A stretch of DNA of 64,000 bases from Halorubrum sp. DM2 (GTDB lineage Archaea; Halobacteriota; Halobacteria; Halobacteriales; Haloferacaceae), in contig NZ_LR594487.1 in assembly GCF_901686465.1 (NCBI RefSeq), positions 3,390,510 through 3,454,509 of the forward strand, given 5' to 3'. The translations under genes and the position numbers were made by a program. The notes beneath the pieces were generated by a model that was not told the DNA's origin, made no database searches, and saw only the letters and a program-made list of their open reading frames with translations. This document shows, piece by piece, positions 1 through 9,135 of this stretch; the stretch's first letter is position 1; each line of letters begins with the position of its first letter.

Positions 1-1
1 C

Positions 2-274
2 GCCGAGGGCCAGCAGGTGTGGGTCGAGGACGGCGGGTTCATCGCCTCCAACACCGAGGTGCCAGACGACGCCTACGAGATCGAGGTCATGGCGAACCTG
101 CCCGACCTCGCCGCCGAGGTGACGGTCGTGCCCGACCTCGACGACGCGCTCGGGAACCCGTTCCAGCAGGAGTTCTGGTCGGTGCTCAAGGGCCTGTGGG
201 CCACGCCCGACACCGCGACGGAGGAGATCACGAGCGCGCTCGACGACGCGCATCAGGAGACGCTTAACGACTGA
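2..274 (+). CDS. ABC transporter substrate-binding protein, C-terminal part
   Basis: Only the last 90 codons are in the window; the reading frame is open to the left edge. The segment GGFIASNTEVPDDAY and the closing part (PFQQEFWSVLKGLW, then an acidic helix) resemble the C-terminus of family-1 carbohydrate binding proteins of the CUT1 class, where a GGF(I)SPN motif and a C-terminal FW helix are typical. The stop lies 2 bp before the next gene, so the two are probably co-transcribed. The CUT1-type permease/ATPase genes near 8-11 kb have no binding protein beside them, so this could be their partner, but the rest of its own operon lies outside the window. The family call is moderately sure and the substrate unknown. 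Confidence 0.55.
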   Translation, partial: AEGQQVWVEDGGFIASNTEVPDDAYEIEVMANLPDLAAEVTVVPDLDDALGNPFQQEFWSVLKGLWATPDTATEEITSALDDAHQETLND

Positions 275-276
275 CC

Positions 277-582
277 ATGTCGTCGACGTCGACCACGGAC
301 GACCGAAGCGACCGCCGCGGGTCGCTGGCGCAGATGTTCGACCCCGAGGAGCTTCGCCGCCGGAACCTCGTCTCGCTCGGGATGGACGTGCTCATCCTCG
401 CGACGACTGGCCTCCTCGCGATCCTGTTCACGATGGGGTTCTGGCCGGCGGCCATCGGCGCGATCCCGATGATCACGCTGCTGTACTTCGGCTGGGCCTC
501 CTCGAAGGCGTTCTTCGTCGCGCAGGTCCTCGCGATCGGTGTCGCGCTGCTCGGTACCGTGACCGGCGTGTTGCCGTACTGA
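277..582 (+). CDS. small membrane protein, unknown function
   Basis: 101 residues with a charged N-terminal cytoplasmic stretch (about residues 1-30) and three likely membrane helices (about 33-50, 53-72 and 76-98). It starts 2 bp after the stop of the binding-protein fragment, which suggests a shared transcript. No catalytic or binding motif is visible. I do not recognise the family; function is unknown. Confidence 0.6.
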   Translation: MSSTSTTDDRSDRRGSLAQMFDPEELRRRNLVSLGMDVLILATTGLLAILFTMGFWPAAIGAIPMITLLYFGWASSKAFFVAQVLAIGVALLGTVTGVLPY

Positions 583-619
583 GTCGGAAGGATTCGCGGT
601 CGGTTTCCCGCGACACCGG

Positions 620-994
620 TCACACGCCGAGCGCGACCGAGAGCAACGCGGCGGCGAACGCCCATCCGGTCCCCGTCCACGACAGCACGAAGAACGCCTC
701 GCGTGCGCTCGCCTCCGTCCAGTCGGAGGAGACATCGAGACGTGCTTGGAGTCCCTCGATGGTCCGGCCGAGACCGACCGCCGTCGACCACGCGGTGACG
801 CCGAACCCGAGGACTAACGCACCGAGCGCGAACGAGGTGTCCGTGGCCGGCTTCGGCGGCCAGAACGCGAGTAGTCCCGCGGAGACGACGGCCCCGACCA
901 CAGCGCCGACCACCGCCCATCGAACCGCACCGAAGACCAGCGTTCGGTAGCGGACGCGGCGAGACCGCGATATCGGGAGCGAGGAGTCAGTCAA
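620..994 (-). CDS. membrane protein, unknown function
   Basis: 124 residues with a basic N-terminus (SRSRRVRYR) and three or four predicted membrane helices. The start is TTG at 994, overlapping the dppC stop (987-989) by 8 bases, so translation may be coupled to the end of the peptide transporter operon. It looks like a conserved haloarchaeal hypothetical. Nothing in it suggests transport of peptides; it may simply be a read-through passenger. Confidence 0.55.
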   Translation of the reverse strand: MTDSSLPISRSRRVRYRTLVFGAVRWAVVGAVVGAVVSAGLLAFWPPKPATDTSFALGALVLGFGVTAWSTAVGLGRTIEGLQARLDVSSDWTEASAREAFFVLSWTGTGWAFAAALLSVALGV

Positions 995-1907
995 CGGTGT
1001 CTCGCATCCGCGGGTCCAGCGCGTCGCGCATCCCGTCGCCGAGGAGGTTGAACCCCAAGACGGTGAGCGCGAGGAACAGTCCGGGGAAGAACGACCACCA
1101 CCACGCGCCCGAGAAGAGCCCCCGTTCGACGCCCTCCGAGAGCATCATTCCCCACGACGGGTCGCCGGGGCTCGCCCCGAACCCGAGGAACGACAGGGCG
1201 GCGATGTCGATGATAGCGAGACCGTAGTTCAGCGTCGACTGGACCGTGATCGGTGCCAGACAGTTCGGGAGCACGTGCCGGATCAGCAGCCGCGGGTCGG
1301 TCGCCCCGAGCGCGTACGTCGCGTCGATGTACTCGTCCTCTAAGACCTTCAGCGCCGCCCCGCGGACGACGCGGGCGAACCGCGGCGTGTACACGAGCGT
1401 GAGCGCGGCGACGGCGCGCCACAGCCCCAGCGACTCCGGGAAGATGGTAACGAGCGCGAGCGCCAACAGGAGCGAGGGGAACGACAGCAGCACGTCCATC
1501 GTCCGCATGATGACGTTGTCGGTCAGGTCGCCGTAGTACGCCGCGACGACCCCGGCGGCGATCCCGAGGACCGTCGACGCCAACACGGTCGCCGTCCCGA
1601 ACTTCAGCGCGTACCAGGCACCGTACAGCACTCGGGGGAAGATGTCGCGCGCCTGTCCGTCGGTCCCGAACCAGAACTCCGTGCTGGGTGCCGCCTGGGT
1701 CGGGTTCGCGTTGAACATCGTGTCGACGATCGCGTCGAGTTCGTACGTGAGCCGGGCGTAGATCGCCACCGCGAACATCGTCCCGATAATCAGTAGCCCG
1801 AACACGGCGATGCGGTTCGAGAGCAGCTCCTGAAGGAACGGACTGGCGCGGAGCCGCTCGACGACGTTCCGTTCGACGTCCGACGACTGTGGTGTTTCGG
1901 TGCTCAT
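987..1907 (-). CDS. dppC: peptide ABC transporter permease, DppC/OppC type
   Basis: 306 residues. It forms half of the membrane channel for uptake of di- or oligopeptides, or another family-5 substrate such as nickel chelates. A first membrane helix near residues 33-52 is followed by an extracytoplasmic loop, then the BPD_transp_1 core with five helices. The cytoplasmic coupling loop is visible as the stretch around YALGATDPRLLIRHVLPN. The C-terminus (LLGDGMRDALDPRMR) is the usual OppC ending. Its ATG overlaps the dppB stop (ATGA at 1904-1907), a sign of coupled translation. Substrate cannot be told from sequence. Confidence 0.9.
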   Translation of the reverse strand: MSTETPQSSDVERNVVERLRASPFLQELLSNRIAVFGLLIIGTMFAVAIYARLTYELDAIVDTMFNANPTQAAPSTEFWFGTDGQARDIFPRVLYGAWYALKFGTATVLASTVLGIAAGVVAAYYGDLTDNVIMRTMDVLLSFPSLLLALALVTIFPESLGLWRAVAALTLVYTPRFARVVRGAALKVLEDEYIDATYALGATDPRLLIRHVLPNCLAPITVQSTLNYGLAIIDIAALSFLGFGASPGDPSWGMMLSEGVERGLFSGAWWWSFFPGLFLALTVLGFNLLGDGMRDALDPRMRDTVD

Positions 1908-2917
1908 TGGTCGATCCGGGGGTCTAGAACCGAGTAGGTGATGTCCACGAAGAGGTTCACGAGCGTGTACATGAACGCGAAGACGAGGACGGTAGCCTGT
2001 ACGACCGGGTAGTCGCTCTGTTCGATGGCGGTGACGAGGAGCGTGCCGATCCCGTTGATCTCGAAGACCGTCTCGGTCAGGACCGACCCGCCGAGGAGCG
2101 ATCCGAACTGGATCCCGATGATGGTGATGACCGGGATGAACGCGTTCCGAAGCCCGTGTTTCAGCACGGTGATCTTCTCGCCTTGCCCTTTCGCGCGTGC
2201 GGTCCGCATGTAGTCTTGGCGGATGACTTCGAGCATCGAGGACCGCATCATCCGGGAGATGAACGCCATCGAGTAGATGCCGAGCACGACGACGGGCATC
2301 AGCAGGTGGGTGGCCGCGGACCGGAACGCCTCGACGTTCCCTTCGATCAGCGTGTCGACGAGGATCAGTCCCGTCGTGGTGTCGACGAAGTACGACGAGG
2401 ATATCCGGCCGCTCGTCGGGAGCACCCCCAGAATCTGTGCGAAGAGCAGGATCAGCAGCGGCCCGCTCCAGTAGATCGGGACGCTGATTCCGGCGAGCGC
2501 GCCGACGCGCGTGAAGTGGTCGGTCAGCGTGTCCTGTTTCACCGCGCTCAATATTCCCAGCGGGAGTCCGAACAACAGCCCCGCGATCTGACCGAGGATA
2601 GCCAGCTCGATGGTGATCGGCAGACGGTTCACGAGGATCGAGCGAACCGGCGTCCCGCGCTGGATCTGGTAGGACTGTCCGAACTCGAGCGTGGCCGTCT
2701 CGCGGAGGAACCGCAGGTACTGTTCCCAGAGCGGATCGTCTAACCCGAGGTTCGACCGAACCTCTTCGACGAACTCTTGGCTCGCCCGCTCGCCCGCGAT
2801 GGTCAGCGCAGGATCGCCGGGAGAGAGGTGGAGGATCGCGAAGACGACCGTCGCGACGCCGAACAACACCGGCCCTAGCAACAGGAGTCGTTTCGCGACG
2901 AACCGCTTTGATACCAT
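1904..2917 (-). CDS. dppB: peptide ABC transporter permease, DppB/OppB type
   Basis: 337 residues, usual for the family. The N-terminus (KRFVAKRLLLLGPVLFGVATVVF) is the first helix. The periplasmic-side segment containing LSPGDPA and LGLDDPLWEQY is diagnostic for OppB-type permeases. Five further helices follow, with the EAA-like loop at DYMRTARAKGQGEKITVLKHG. The gene ends SVLDPRID, as OppB proteins do. It lies 75 bp downstream of the binding-protein gene and overlaps dppC by 4 bases. With dppC it should form the heterodimeric channel driven by the fused ATPase at 4741-7488. Confidence 0.92.
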   Translation of the reverse strand: MVSKRFVAKRLLLLGPVLFGVATVVFAILHLSPGDPALTIAGERASQEFVEEVRSNLGLDDPLWEQYLRFLRETATLEFGQSYQIQRGTPVRSILVNRLPITIELAILGQIAGLLFGLPLGILSAVKQDTLTDHFTRVGALAGISVPIYWSGPLLILLFAQILGVLPTSGRISSSYFVDTTTGLILVDTLIEGNVEAFRSAATHLLMPVVVLGIYSMAFISRMMRSSMLEVIRQDYMRTARAKGQGEKITVLKHGLRNAFIPVITIIGIQFGSLLGGSVLTETVFEINGIGTLLVTAIEQSDYPVVQATVLVFAFMYTLVNLFVDITYSVLDPRIDQ

Positions 2918-2992
2918 TTACAGGAACCCGTATTTTCAAACGGCTAAAAACTTCCCGTCACCGGGGGTCGTTCGTCCCGTTCGCGGTCGGAC

Positions 2993-4633
2993 TCACTCCA
3001 CTTCGACGAGGTGGAGGTGCGGACCGCCGATCGCGGACACCGTGTAGTTGCTCACGGCCGTCCCCACGCCGCGGATCTCGTCGGCGTAGTCGATGTACAC
3101 CCACGGGGCCTCGTCGCGGGCGATCTGTGCCGCCTCGTGGTAGAGGTCCGCGCGGCCGTCCTGGTCGGCCGTCTGCTGGGCCTCCTCGATGAGGTCCATG
3201 TACTCCTGGTTCGCCCACGCCGCGCGGTTCGAGGTGTTGAACCCCTCCGTCTCCCAGTCCACCCAGTCCTGTCCGTCCGGGGACTCTACCTGCGGGTGAA
3301 GCAGCACGTAGTAGAAGTTGTCCGGGTCGGCGTTGTCCGTGTACCAGCCGGACAGCGAGGCGTCGTGATTGCCCTCTCCGGTGTAAGTCAGGTAGTCGGA
3401 GAACTGGCGGTCGTCGATCTCGACCTCGATGCCGATCTCGCCGAGGTTGGTTCGGATCGTCTCCGCGGTGGGGAGCGGCGCGGGGTTGTAGCCGCGAGCG
3501 TTCTGGAACGTCGTGAGCTGGAACGAGAAGCCGTCCCCGTAGCCGGCCTCCTCCAAGAGGCTCTGTGCCTGATCGAGGTCCTGCGGATAGGGGTCGATGT
3601 CGTCGTTGTGGCCGAACAGCGCCGGCGGACACGGCTGGTCGGCCTGCGTCGCGATCCCGTCGTAGACCTCCTCGACTATCGACTGCGTGTCGATAGCGTA
3701 GCTGATCGCCTGCCGGACGCGAGCGTCGCGGAACGCCTCGACGCGGGACTGGTTGAACACCATGTAGCCGATGTTGATCCCTTGGCCGCTGACGACCTCC
3801 GCGCTGTCGGCGTTCTCGACGGTGCTGATCGTCGACGGGTCGAGGTTGTCGATGATCTCGAGTTCCTCCTCGACCAGCGCCTGCGCACGCGTGGAATTCT
3901 GCCCGCGTTCGATGAACAGCAGTTCGGTGATCTGCGGACCGTCTCCCCAGTAGTCCTCGTTCGGCGTCAGCCGGATGCGACCGTTCGCGTTGTCGAGTTC
4001 GTCCAACTGGAACGGCCCGGTCCCGTTGGCGTCGCCGTTGAAGTCGAAGCCGCTCTCGATGTCGTCCTGCGAGAGGACGACCGCCGCGAACATCGCGAGG
4101 TTCCGAAGGAACGGCGCGTACGGCTGCGTGAGCGTGATGTTGAGCGTGTAATCGCCGTCGGCCTCCACGGAGTCGATCCAGTTTCCGAGCGTGAACGGAC
4201 CGTAAGCGGACCCCTCCTCGAAGTAGTACTCGTAGTCCTCGTCCGTGAACCGCCGGTACGTGGCGATGAAGTCGGCGGCGGTGAACTCCGTGCCGTCGTC
4301 GAACTGAGCGTCTTCGCGCAGCGTGAGGGTGACCTCGGTCCCGTCCATCGACCAGTCGGTCGCGAGCGACTCGGTGATGGCCGCCTCGCCCGGTTCGAAG
4401 TCGATGAGCCCGTCGTATATCTGGTTCGTGACCTTCGAGACCTCGCCGCTCGTCGTGTTCTGCGGGTCGAGGGTCTCCGAGTGAGCGCTCCGCCCGTACC
4501 TGAGCGTGCCGCCTTCACTCCCGTTCCCGCCCGCACAGCCGGCGAGCGTGCTCGTTGCGGCCGTCGCGACCGTCGCGCTCCCGGCGGCTTTCAGGAAGCT
4601 TCGCCGGGGTACCTGGTTGTTATTACCAGACAT
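2993..4633 (-). CDS. dppA: peptide ABC transporter substrate-binding lipoprotein (family 5), DppA/OppA type
   Basis: About 546 residues from the ATG at 4633. The N-terminus has a twin-arginine signal (PRRSFLKAAGSATVATAATS) followed by a lipobox ending LAGC, so the protein is folded inside, exported by Tat and lipid-anchored on the outer face of the membrane. The mature part is a family-5 extracellular binding protein (SBP_bac_5): TLDPQNTTSGEV, then the FDDGTEFTAADF region and the conserved VRQAISYAID segment. It lies between the fused ATPase gene and dppB on the minus strand. An upstream in-frame start (4657) is less likely because the Tat motif should be close to the N-terminus. Confidence 0.9.
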   Translation of the reverse strand: MSGNNNQVPRRSFLKAAGSATVATAATSTLAGCAGGNGSEGGTLRYGRSAHSETLDPQNTTSGEVSKVTNQIYDGLIDFEPGEAAITESLATDWSMDGTEVTLTLREDAQFDDGTEFTAADFIATYRRFTDEDYEYYFEEGSAYGPFTLGNWIDSVEADGDYTLNITLTQPYAPFLRNLAMFAAVVLSQDDIESGFDFNGDANGTGPFQLDELDNANGRIRLTPNEDYWGDGPQITELLFIERGQNSTRAQALVEEELEIIDNLDPSTISTVENADSAEVVSGQGINIGYMVFNQSRVEAFRDARVRQAISYAIDTQSIVEEVYDGIATQADQPCPPALFGHNDDIDPYPQDLDQAQSLLEEAGYGDGFSFQLTTFQNARGYNPAPLPTAETIRTNLGEIGIEVEIDDRQFSDYLTYTGEGNHDASLSGWYTDNADPDNFYYVLLHPQVESPDGQDWVDWETEGFNTSNRAAWANQEYMDLIEEAQQTADQDGRADLYHEAAQIARDEAPWVYIDYADEIRGVGTAVSNYTVSAIGGPHLHLVEVE

Positions 4634-4740
4634 AGATGTGTCTACTAACACCAACATAGATAACAGTACCGGACGGCTGGGTGTCGGTCAGAAGTGTCAG
4701 CGGCTCTCGAAACGGTTCTCGGGACCCGTCTCCCGACCCG

Positions 4741-7488
4741 TCAGTCCAGTTCCTCGGTGAACAGATGACACGCCGCGGGGTGGTCGTCGTCGCTCAGCGC
4801 GGGGTCGCTCCGCTCGCAGACGCTCTCGAAGGTCTCGCGGAGGACTCGTTCGGCGCGCTCCCAGTCGTCGTCGGCCAGCGCGTCGAACGACTCCTCGACG
4901 GCGTCTCCGGCCGGTCCCGACAGCGGGCCGTCGAAGAACTCCGCTCGTATCGCCGCGTGGAAGCCGCTCCCGCCGTCGGCGGCGACGCCCCCCGGTGACT
5001 CTGCGGCGCTCGCTCGCTCCCGCATCGCCGCGAGGTCGATGTTGCGCGTCTCGACCCGCTGTCGGTAGAACATGACCTCCCGGTAGCGCTCCTGATCGAT
5101 CGCGAGGTCGTCGGGCGGAATGACCGCCGGACACCGCGTGCGGAAGTGACAGCCGCTGGGGGGATTGATCGGCGAGGGCACGTCGCCTTTGAGGAGGGTC
5201 CGGTCTTCGGTCTCGGCGAGCGGGTCCGGCTCCGGAATCGCCGACAGCAGCGCGTTCGTGTACGGGTGTTTCGGCTCGGCGAACAGCTCGTCCGTCGCGG
5301 CTATCTCGACGATCTCACCGAGATACATCACCGCGACGCGGTCGGAGATGTGCCGCACGACCGAGAGGTCGTGAGCGATGAACAGATACGTCAGCCCGTA
5401 CTCGGCCTGAAGGTCCTGCATCAGGTTGATGATCTGCGCTTGGACGGAGACGTCGAGCGCGGACACCGGCTCGTCCGCGACGATGAAGTCAGGGTCGACG
5501 GCGAGCGCCCGGGCGATGCCGACCCGCTGCCGCTGCCCGCCGGAGAGCTCGTGCGGGTACCGACCGTACTGACTCCGGTCGAGACCGACCTCATCGAGCA
5601 GTTCGAAGACGCGTTCGCGGCGGCGTCCCTCGGCGAGGTCGTGGATCTTCAGCGGCTCCATGACGGTCTGCCCGACGGTCATCCGCGGGTCGAGACTCGA
5701 CATTGGGTCTTGGAACACCATCTGCATGTCCTTGCGCTTCTCCCGGAGTTCGGTCTTCGAGAGGTCGCCCAAGTCCTCGCCCGCGAACACGACCGTCCCG
5801 TCGGTCGGCGGATCGAGGTGGAGGAGGGCCCGTCCGGCCGTCGACTTCCCGCAGCCGGACTCGCCGACCAGTCCGAGGGTCTCGCCGGCGTGAACGTCGA
5901 GATCGATACCGTCGACGGCGCGAACGCTCGGCGCGCTCCCGAACACTCGGCTCAAGATTCCCGTCTCCTGTTCGTAGTACTTCCGCATCCCGTCGAGCCG
6001 CACGAGCGGCTCCCCGATGTCGTGTTTTGTCGCCGATTGGACGCCGTCAGTGCCGTACTCGTTCTCGTCGAACTCCGGGAGAATACATTTCGACCGGTGG
6101 TCGACGTCCGCCCCGCCGTGCTGGAGGAACGGGATCTCTCCCGTCCGGCAGTCCGGCTGAGCCCACGGGCAGCGGTCCGCGAAGTGACACCCGTCGGGCA
6201 TGTCGATGAGGTCGGGGACGTTCCCCTCGATCGGCGTGAGCCGCTCTTTCTCCTCGGTCGGAATCGACTCCAGTAGGGTGTACGTGTACGGGTGGCTGGG
6301 GTCGTGGAATATCTCCTCGACGGGTCCCTCCTCGACGATCTCTCCCGCGTACATCACCGCGACCCGGTCGCAGGTCTCCGCGACCACGCCGAGGTCGTGG
6401 GTGATCATCAGCACGGACATCCCGAACTCGTCTTGGAGGTCGTCGATCAGGTCGAGGATCTGCGCTTGGATCGTGACGTCGAGCGCCGTGGTGGGCTCGT
6501 CGGCGATGAGCAGGTCGGGTTGACACGCCAGCGCGATCGCGATGAGGACGCGCTGGCGCATGCCGCCGGAGAACTCGTGCGGATACTCTTCGAGCCGCGA
6601 CATCGCTTCCGGGATCCCCACGTCGGTGAGGATGTCGACGACGTCGTCGATTATCGCGTCGTCGAACTCTCGACCGCCGATCTTGGGGAGGATCTCGCGG
6701 ATCGCGTTGAGCCACGTGTCCCGCTTGCGCCCCCCGTACCGGTGGAGCCGGAGCGACTCCGCCACCTGCTCACCGACGGTCACCGCCGGGTTGAGCGACG
6801 TCATCGGATCCTGAAAGATCATCCCCATCTCGCCGCCGCGGATCTTCCGCATCGCCTCCTCGGGCGCTGCGGTGAGATCGATCACGCCCTCGGAGACGGT
6901 GATCGCGTCTGCGGGCGTTCCGCCCCGGAGCTGTTCGCGGGCCTCGGCGTCGACGTAGACGAACCCGTCGACGGCCCCCTCCAGCGCGTCCGTGAGCCCG
7001 TCGGCGATGTCCTCGCCCGAACCGTCGGACAGCCGTCCAGCGGCGGCTCTGAGCGTGTCCGCGAGCCCCGCGGGATCGCTCTGGTCCGTGAGGTCGTCGG
7101 CGATCCCCCGGAGTTTCCGTGGCGTCGAGGAGACCTCCGTCCCCTCGCGGAGGTCGGCGGCGATCTCCCAGACGGCGTCGATCAGCGCGAACGGATACGA
7201 CACCACCGCACCGTCGTGGTCGGCGGCGAGGTCGGCGGCGAGGTCGGCCGATCGGAGCGACGCTCGGCCGCCGACGACCTCGCCGGGGCTGTCCACGAGG
7301 TCCATCGCGGACAGCGCCGTGACGCTTTTGCCTGATCCAGATTCGCCGACGAGACCGACCGTCTCGCCCTCTTCGATCGTGAGGTCGACGCCGTCGACCG
7401 CTTTCACCGCGCCTCGTTTCGTCTTGAACTGCGTCCGGAGACCGGAGAGTGAAAGGAGGTCAGTCACTACACGAGAGACGTTCCGCAT
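4741..7488 (-). CDS. dppDF: fused DppD-DppF peptide ABC transporter ATPase with inserts
   Basis: About 915 residues from the ATG at 7488 (GTG at 7467 is an alternative). Two oligopeptide-type ATPase units are joined in one chain. First unit: Walker A GESGSGKS (residues 48-55), Q-loop FQDP (225-228), signature SGGMRQR (307-313), Walker B LLIADEPT, and a Cys-rich C-terminal tail (CHFADRCP). Second unit: Walker [20 protein letters not shown], and FIVADEP. The first unit carries an acidic insert of about 130 residues between Walker A and the Q-loop (about 75-205). In the second unit's tail the Cys pair is separated from the last Cys by about 100 extra residues. It should power the DppBC channel. 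It is transcribed ahead of dppA with a 107-bp gap. Confidence 0.88.
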   Translation of the reverse strand: MRNVSRVVTDLLSLSGLRTQFKTKRGAVKAVDGVDLTIEEGETVGLVGESGSGKSVTALSAMDLVDSPGEVVGGRASLRSADLAADLAADHDGAVVSYPFALIDAVWEIAADLREGTEVSSTPRKLRGIADDLTDQSDPAGLADTLRAAAGRLSDGSGEDIADGLTDALEGAVDGFVYVDAEAREQLRGGTPADAITVSEGVIDLTAAPEEAMRKIRGGEMGMIFQDPMTSLNPAVTVGEQVAESLRLHRYGGRKRDTWLNAIREILPKIGGREFDDAIIDDVVDILTDVGIPEAMSRLEEYPHEFSGGMRQRVLIAIALACQPDLLIADEPTTALDVTIQAQILDLIDDLQDEFGMSVLMITHDLGVVAETCDRVAVMYAGEIVEEGPVEEIFHDPSHPYTYTLLESIPTEEKERLTPIEGNVPDLIDMPDGCHFADRCPWAQPDCRTGEIPFLQHGGADVDHRSKCILPEFDENEYGTDGVQSATKHDIGEPLVRLDGMRKYYEQETGILSRVFGSAPSVRAVDGIDLDVHAGETLGLVGESGCGKSTAGRALLHLDPPTDGTVVFAGEDLGDLSKTELREKRKDMQMVFQDPMSSLDPRMTVGQTVMEPLKIHDLAEGRRRERVFELLDEVGLDRSQYGRYPHELSGGQRQRVGIARALAVDPDFIVADEPVSALDVSVQAQIINLMQDLQAEYGLTYLFIAHDLSVVRHISDRVAVMYLGEIVEIAATDELFAEPKHPYTNALLSAIPEPDPLAETEDRTLLKGDVPSPINPPSGCHFRTRCPAVIPPDDLAIDQERYREVMFYRQRVETRNIDLAAMRERASAAESPGGVAADGGSGFHAAIRAEFFDGPLSGPAGDAVEESFDALADDDWERAERVLRETFESVCERSDPALSDDDHPAACHLFTEELD

Positions 7489-7589
7489 CGGAGAAATAGC
7501 TTGTGCCCCCTTCGCACGGTTCCCGCGGTGTCCGAGCGCCTGCCAGTAGGTGGACAACGCTTATCTCACATGCTACCGGGCCTCAACGT
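7489..7589. promoter_or_regulatory. divergent intergenic region with haloarchaeal promoter elements
   Basis: This 101-bp gap separates the minus-strand peptide operon from the plus-strand gene at 7590. A TATA-like GCTTATC sits near 7558-7564, about 28 bp before the ATG at 7590, the spacing expected of a leaderless haloarchaeal transcript. The minus-strand promoter is less clear. Confidence 0.35.
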
Positions 7590-8081
7590 ATGTCCGAAGA
7601 TCCCGCTACAGACGCAGTTCCCGACGCCCACGCGACCGAGGGCTGGCAGGCCGTCATGGCGGACATGGCCGCGACGGCGGACGCGTACCGCGACCGCGGC
7701 TGGACGGCCGTCGAACTACATCCGGGCGATTCCGTCCTCGTCGACTCGGCGGCTCGAACCGGTCTCGACGTCGTCGTTCCCGGTCCAGAGTACGAGGAGT
7801 TGGAAGCGATCGCCGGGGAGTCCGAGTTCACCGACGTCGAGACGTTCCGCGCCGAGGAGGGCGGACTGGTGTACCTGCTGATCGTCGAGCGGGATCCGGA
7901 GAACGAAACGGCGGTGTTAGTGCCCGCGTACTACGACCCGGGCGGCTCGGAGCCGAAGCTCGACGCGGTCCGAGAGTCCGGCGAATTCGCCCTCTTCTGT
8001 CGCCGCCTGAGCGACGAGTACGTCCTGTTCGTTCACACCGACATCGCCCCGTTCCTGCCGGCCGGACTCGCCGACGAGTGA
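7590..8081 (+). CDS. conserved haloarchaeal protein, unknown function
   Basis: 163 residues, acidic, soluble, no signal peptide. The sequence reads as an alpha/beta domain: an N-terminal helix (EGWQAVMADMAATADAYRD), a WTAVELHPGDSV strand region, and a middle part rich in hydrophobic strands (VYLLIVERDPENETAVLVPAYY). No catalytic motif is apparent. The ATG at 7590 was chosen because a TATA-like element lies about 28 bp upstream and the residues before it look non-coding. Convergent with the MalG-type gene. Function not recognised. Confidence 0.7.
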   Translation: MSEDPATDAVPDAHATEGWQAVMADMAATADAYRDRGWTAVELHPGDSVLVDSAARTGLDVVVPGPEYEELEAIAGESEFTDVETFRAEEGGLVYLLIVERDPENETAVLVPAYYDPGGSEPKLDAVRESGEFALFCRRLSDEYVLFVHTDIAPFLPAGLADE

Positions 8082-8163
8082 TCGGAGCCGATCTCCGTCT
8101 CGCGTTCTCGTCTCGAAGGGGGAACTGCGTCGAAAACGGAAACGACGAGCGGCGGCGATCGGG

Positions 8164-9129
8164 TCAGTCCGCGACCGCGGCCACCATCCCCTGCTTGTAG
8201 TACCGCTGGAGCGTGACGAACAGGAGGATGGGGACGATCATCGTCAGCACGGAGCCGGCGGCGACGAGTCCCCAGTCGATCTGGAGCCGACCCTTCATCA
8301 GCGGGAGCACCTGCGGCGCGAGCTGGTTCTCCCGCGAGCGCATGAACACGAGGGGAAAGAAGAAGGAGTTCCACACCCACGTGAACTGGATGACGGCCAC
8401 GGAGACGAGCGCCGGGGCGGAGTACGGCAACACGATCGACTTGAAGATCTGATACCGGGACGCGCCGTCGATCCGGGCGGCCTCCTCTAACTCCTCCGGG
8501 AGTCCCAAGAGGAAGTTCCGGAGGAACATGACGACCCACCCCATTCCCCAGCCGATGTGGACGAGGATGAGCCCCATGTACGTGTCGAACAGCCCGGTCG
8601 TCCGCAGCGTGTTGTAGTTGCCCATCGCCACCAGCTCGGGCGGCGCGGCCATGACCACGATGAGCAGGAAGAACAGCCCGGTCTTCAGCGGGAAGTCGAA
8701 GCGGGCGAACGGGTACGCGACCATCGTGCCGAGCAGCGTCACGGCGAGGACGGACGGGATCGTGACGATCGCGGTGTTCCACATCGCCTGCCGCATCGGG
8801 CCGGACTGGAACGTCCACGCGCGGGCGTAGTTCTCGAAGGTGACGGTGAACGTCTCGAAGTTCCACCAGCCTTGAATGATCTGGTCGAGCGGGCGGACGG
8901 AGGCCATGAACAGCCCCACGAGCGGGACGAGCCACAGGAGCGCGACGCCGATAGCGACCACGTACCGGAGCGCGCGCGGGCCGCGCGGGACCGACGCGCG
9001 GAGGCGCTCGATGGCGCTCCCCTCGGCGGTCGGGGCGGTCTCAGGCGGCTCGTGGTACACGCGCCCGCCGTCGGTCTTCGGCTGGCTGTCGGCGTCGGTC
9101 GAGTCGTCTGGGTTGTATGTGTCTGTCAT
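8164..9129 (-). CDS. sugar ABC transporter permease, MalG type (probably trehalose)
   Basis: 321 residues. A cytoplasmic polar N-terminal tail of about 50 residues precedes six membrane helices. The EAA loop that docks on the ATPase is clear: LPEELEEAARIDGASRYQIF. The C-terminal LQRYYKQGMVAAV is the classic MalG-type ending. It is the third gene of a minus-strand set: ATPase, MalF-type permease, this gene (6 bp gap). Trehalose as substrate is inferred from the divergent GH37 trehalase at 11285; the permease itself does not reveal it. Confidence 0.88.
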   Translation of the reverse strand: MTDTYNPDDSTDADSQPKTDGGRVYHEPPETAPTAEGSAIERLRASVPRGPRALRYVVAIGVALLWLVPLVGLFMASVRPLDQIIQGWWNFETFTVTFENYARAWTFQSGPMRQAMWNTAIVTIPSVLAVTLLGTMVAYPFARFDFPLKTGLFFLLIVVMAAPPELVAMGNYNTLRTTGLFDTYMGLILVHIGWGMGWVVMFLRNFLLGLPEELEEAARIDGASRYQIFKSIVLPYSAPALVSVAVIQFTWVWNSFFFPLVFMRSRENQLAPQVLPLMKGRLQIDWGLVAAGSVLTMIVPILLFVTLQRYYKQGMVAAVAD

Positions 9130-9135
9130 TGTGGG

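Noticed and set aside
3011..4648. 545-codon open frame on the plus strand opposite the peptide-binding protein gene
   Set aside because: It mirrors dppA, has low-complexity Val/Arg/Asp-rich content and no domain. High GC creates such long antisense frames.
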